From NCBI GenBank assembly GCA_038227745.1, contig JBBRPS010000575.1:1-6773 (forward strand): a DNA stretch of 6,773 nt. The letters are read 5' to 3'. How positions within the stretch are numbered: position 1 is the first letter of the stretch; each line of letters opens with the position of its first letter. A model generated the notes under the pieces. The model was given only the letters and a program-made list of their open reading frames with translations. It was not told the origin of the DNA and did no database searches. Origin of the DNA: DASPXY01 sp038227745 (lineage in GTDB: Bacteria; Planctomycetota; Planctomycetia; Gemmatales; Gemmataceae). Of this stretch, positions 6,563 to 6,773 are shown piece after piece. The translations under genes were made by a program, and so were the position numbers.

Positions 6563-6662
6563 GAGCTTCTTCCTCGCACAGGTGTTCCGATCGGGATGAG
6601 GGTGCCTGGCGCATCAACGTTAGGATTTTAGAGCGCTTTGCATTCGGGTGTAGTGGGGGGGC

Positions 6663-6772
6663 GCTTTGGAGTGCGGCGCTCGGCGCCGCTTTCTCTCTTT
6701 CTTTCCCTCTGGCCGGGCCGCGGGACTACGAAAGAAAGAACGAAAGCGGCGCCGAGCGCCGCACTCCAAAGC
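6663..6772. repeat. Long inverted repeat with nested palindromes (MITE-like or REP-like)
   Basis: The left arm starts GCTTTGGAGTGCGGCGCTCG (6663 onward). It is matched without error over 31 bp by its reverse complement at 6742-6772, and with two mismatches the pairing continues to 6705/6730, giving 43-bp arms around a 24-nt GC-rich loop. Each arm also holds its own palindrome, GCGGCGC-TCG-GCGCCGC, so the structure could fold as one long hairpin or as two small ones. A purine/pyrimidine run (TTCTCTCTTTCTTTCCC and its partner) forms the inner part of the stem. There is no room for a transposase. It may be a non-autonomous element, or a two-way terminator for the minus-strand operon's upstream neighbour. 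The window ends one base past the right arm, so flanking duplications cannot be judged. Confidence 0.85.
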
Positions 6773-6773
6773 A

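Noticed and set aside
1..6773. tRNA, rRNA, CRISPR array or riboswitch
   Set aside because: No tRNA cloverleaf, rRNA-like segment, regularly spaced repeats or known riboswitch core was recognised by eye on either strand.

Overview
The window is GC-rich, with strong G/C preference at third codon positions. It looks like a planctomycete, most likely from the Gemmata group. That placement rests on two small PFxPF-type proteins of a kind I associate with those genomes, a fragment resembling a planctomycete IS4-type transposase, and large dispersed-looking palindromes. It is inference from pattern, not a database match.

Layout. Positions 1-1152 hold no convincing intact gene. This stretch is a graveyard of hairpins, a three-copy GGAAGGCCTCCC repeat, the broken N-terminus of a transposase (280-408, minus) and a short coding remnant that loses its frame (847-991, plus). 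From 1153 to 6562 five genes lie head to tail on the minus strand. Read in the direction of transcription they are: two tiny coupled paralogues of unknown function (6335-6562, 6105-6338); a PhyH-like Fe(II)/2-oxoglutarate dioxygenase (5171-6025); a 998-residue NRPS-like adenylation, carrier and thioester-reductase protein (A-T-R, 2178-5174); and an HTH-less NadR-type NMN adenylyltransferase/ribosylnicotinamide kinase (1153-2136). The right edge (6663-6772) is a near-perfect long inverted repeat with nested palindromes.

How the genes may work together. The dioxygenase and A-T-R genes overlap by 4 bp (GTGA), so they are almost certainly made together. The A-T-R enzyme should activate an amino acid or related acid, load it on its own carrier and release it reductively as an aldehyde or alcohol using NAD(P)H. 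The dioxygenase would hydroxylate or desaturate the substrate or product. NadR makes NAD from NMN or nicotinamide riboside. It follows after 41 bp containing a 34-bp perfect palindrome, so it may be co-transcribed as a cofactor supplier or may simply be a housekeeping neighbour. No condensation domain, phosphopantetheinyl transferase, transporter or regulator is visible. The most notable content is therefore a compact, apparently uncharacterised two-gene oxygenase/reductive-NRPS cassette.
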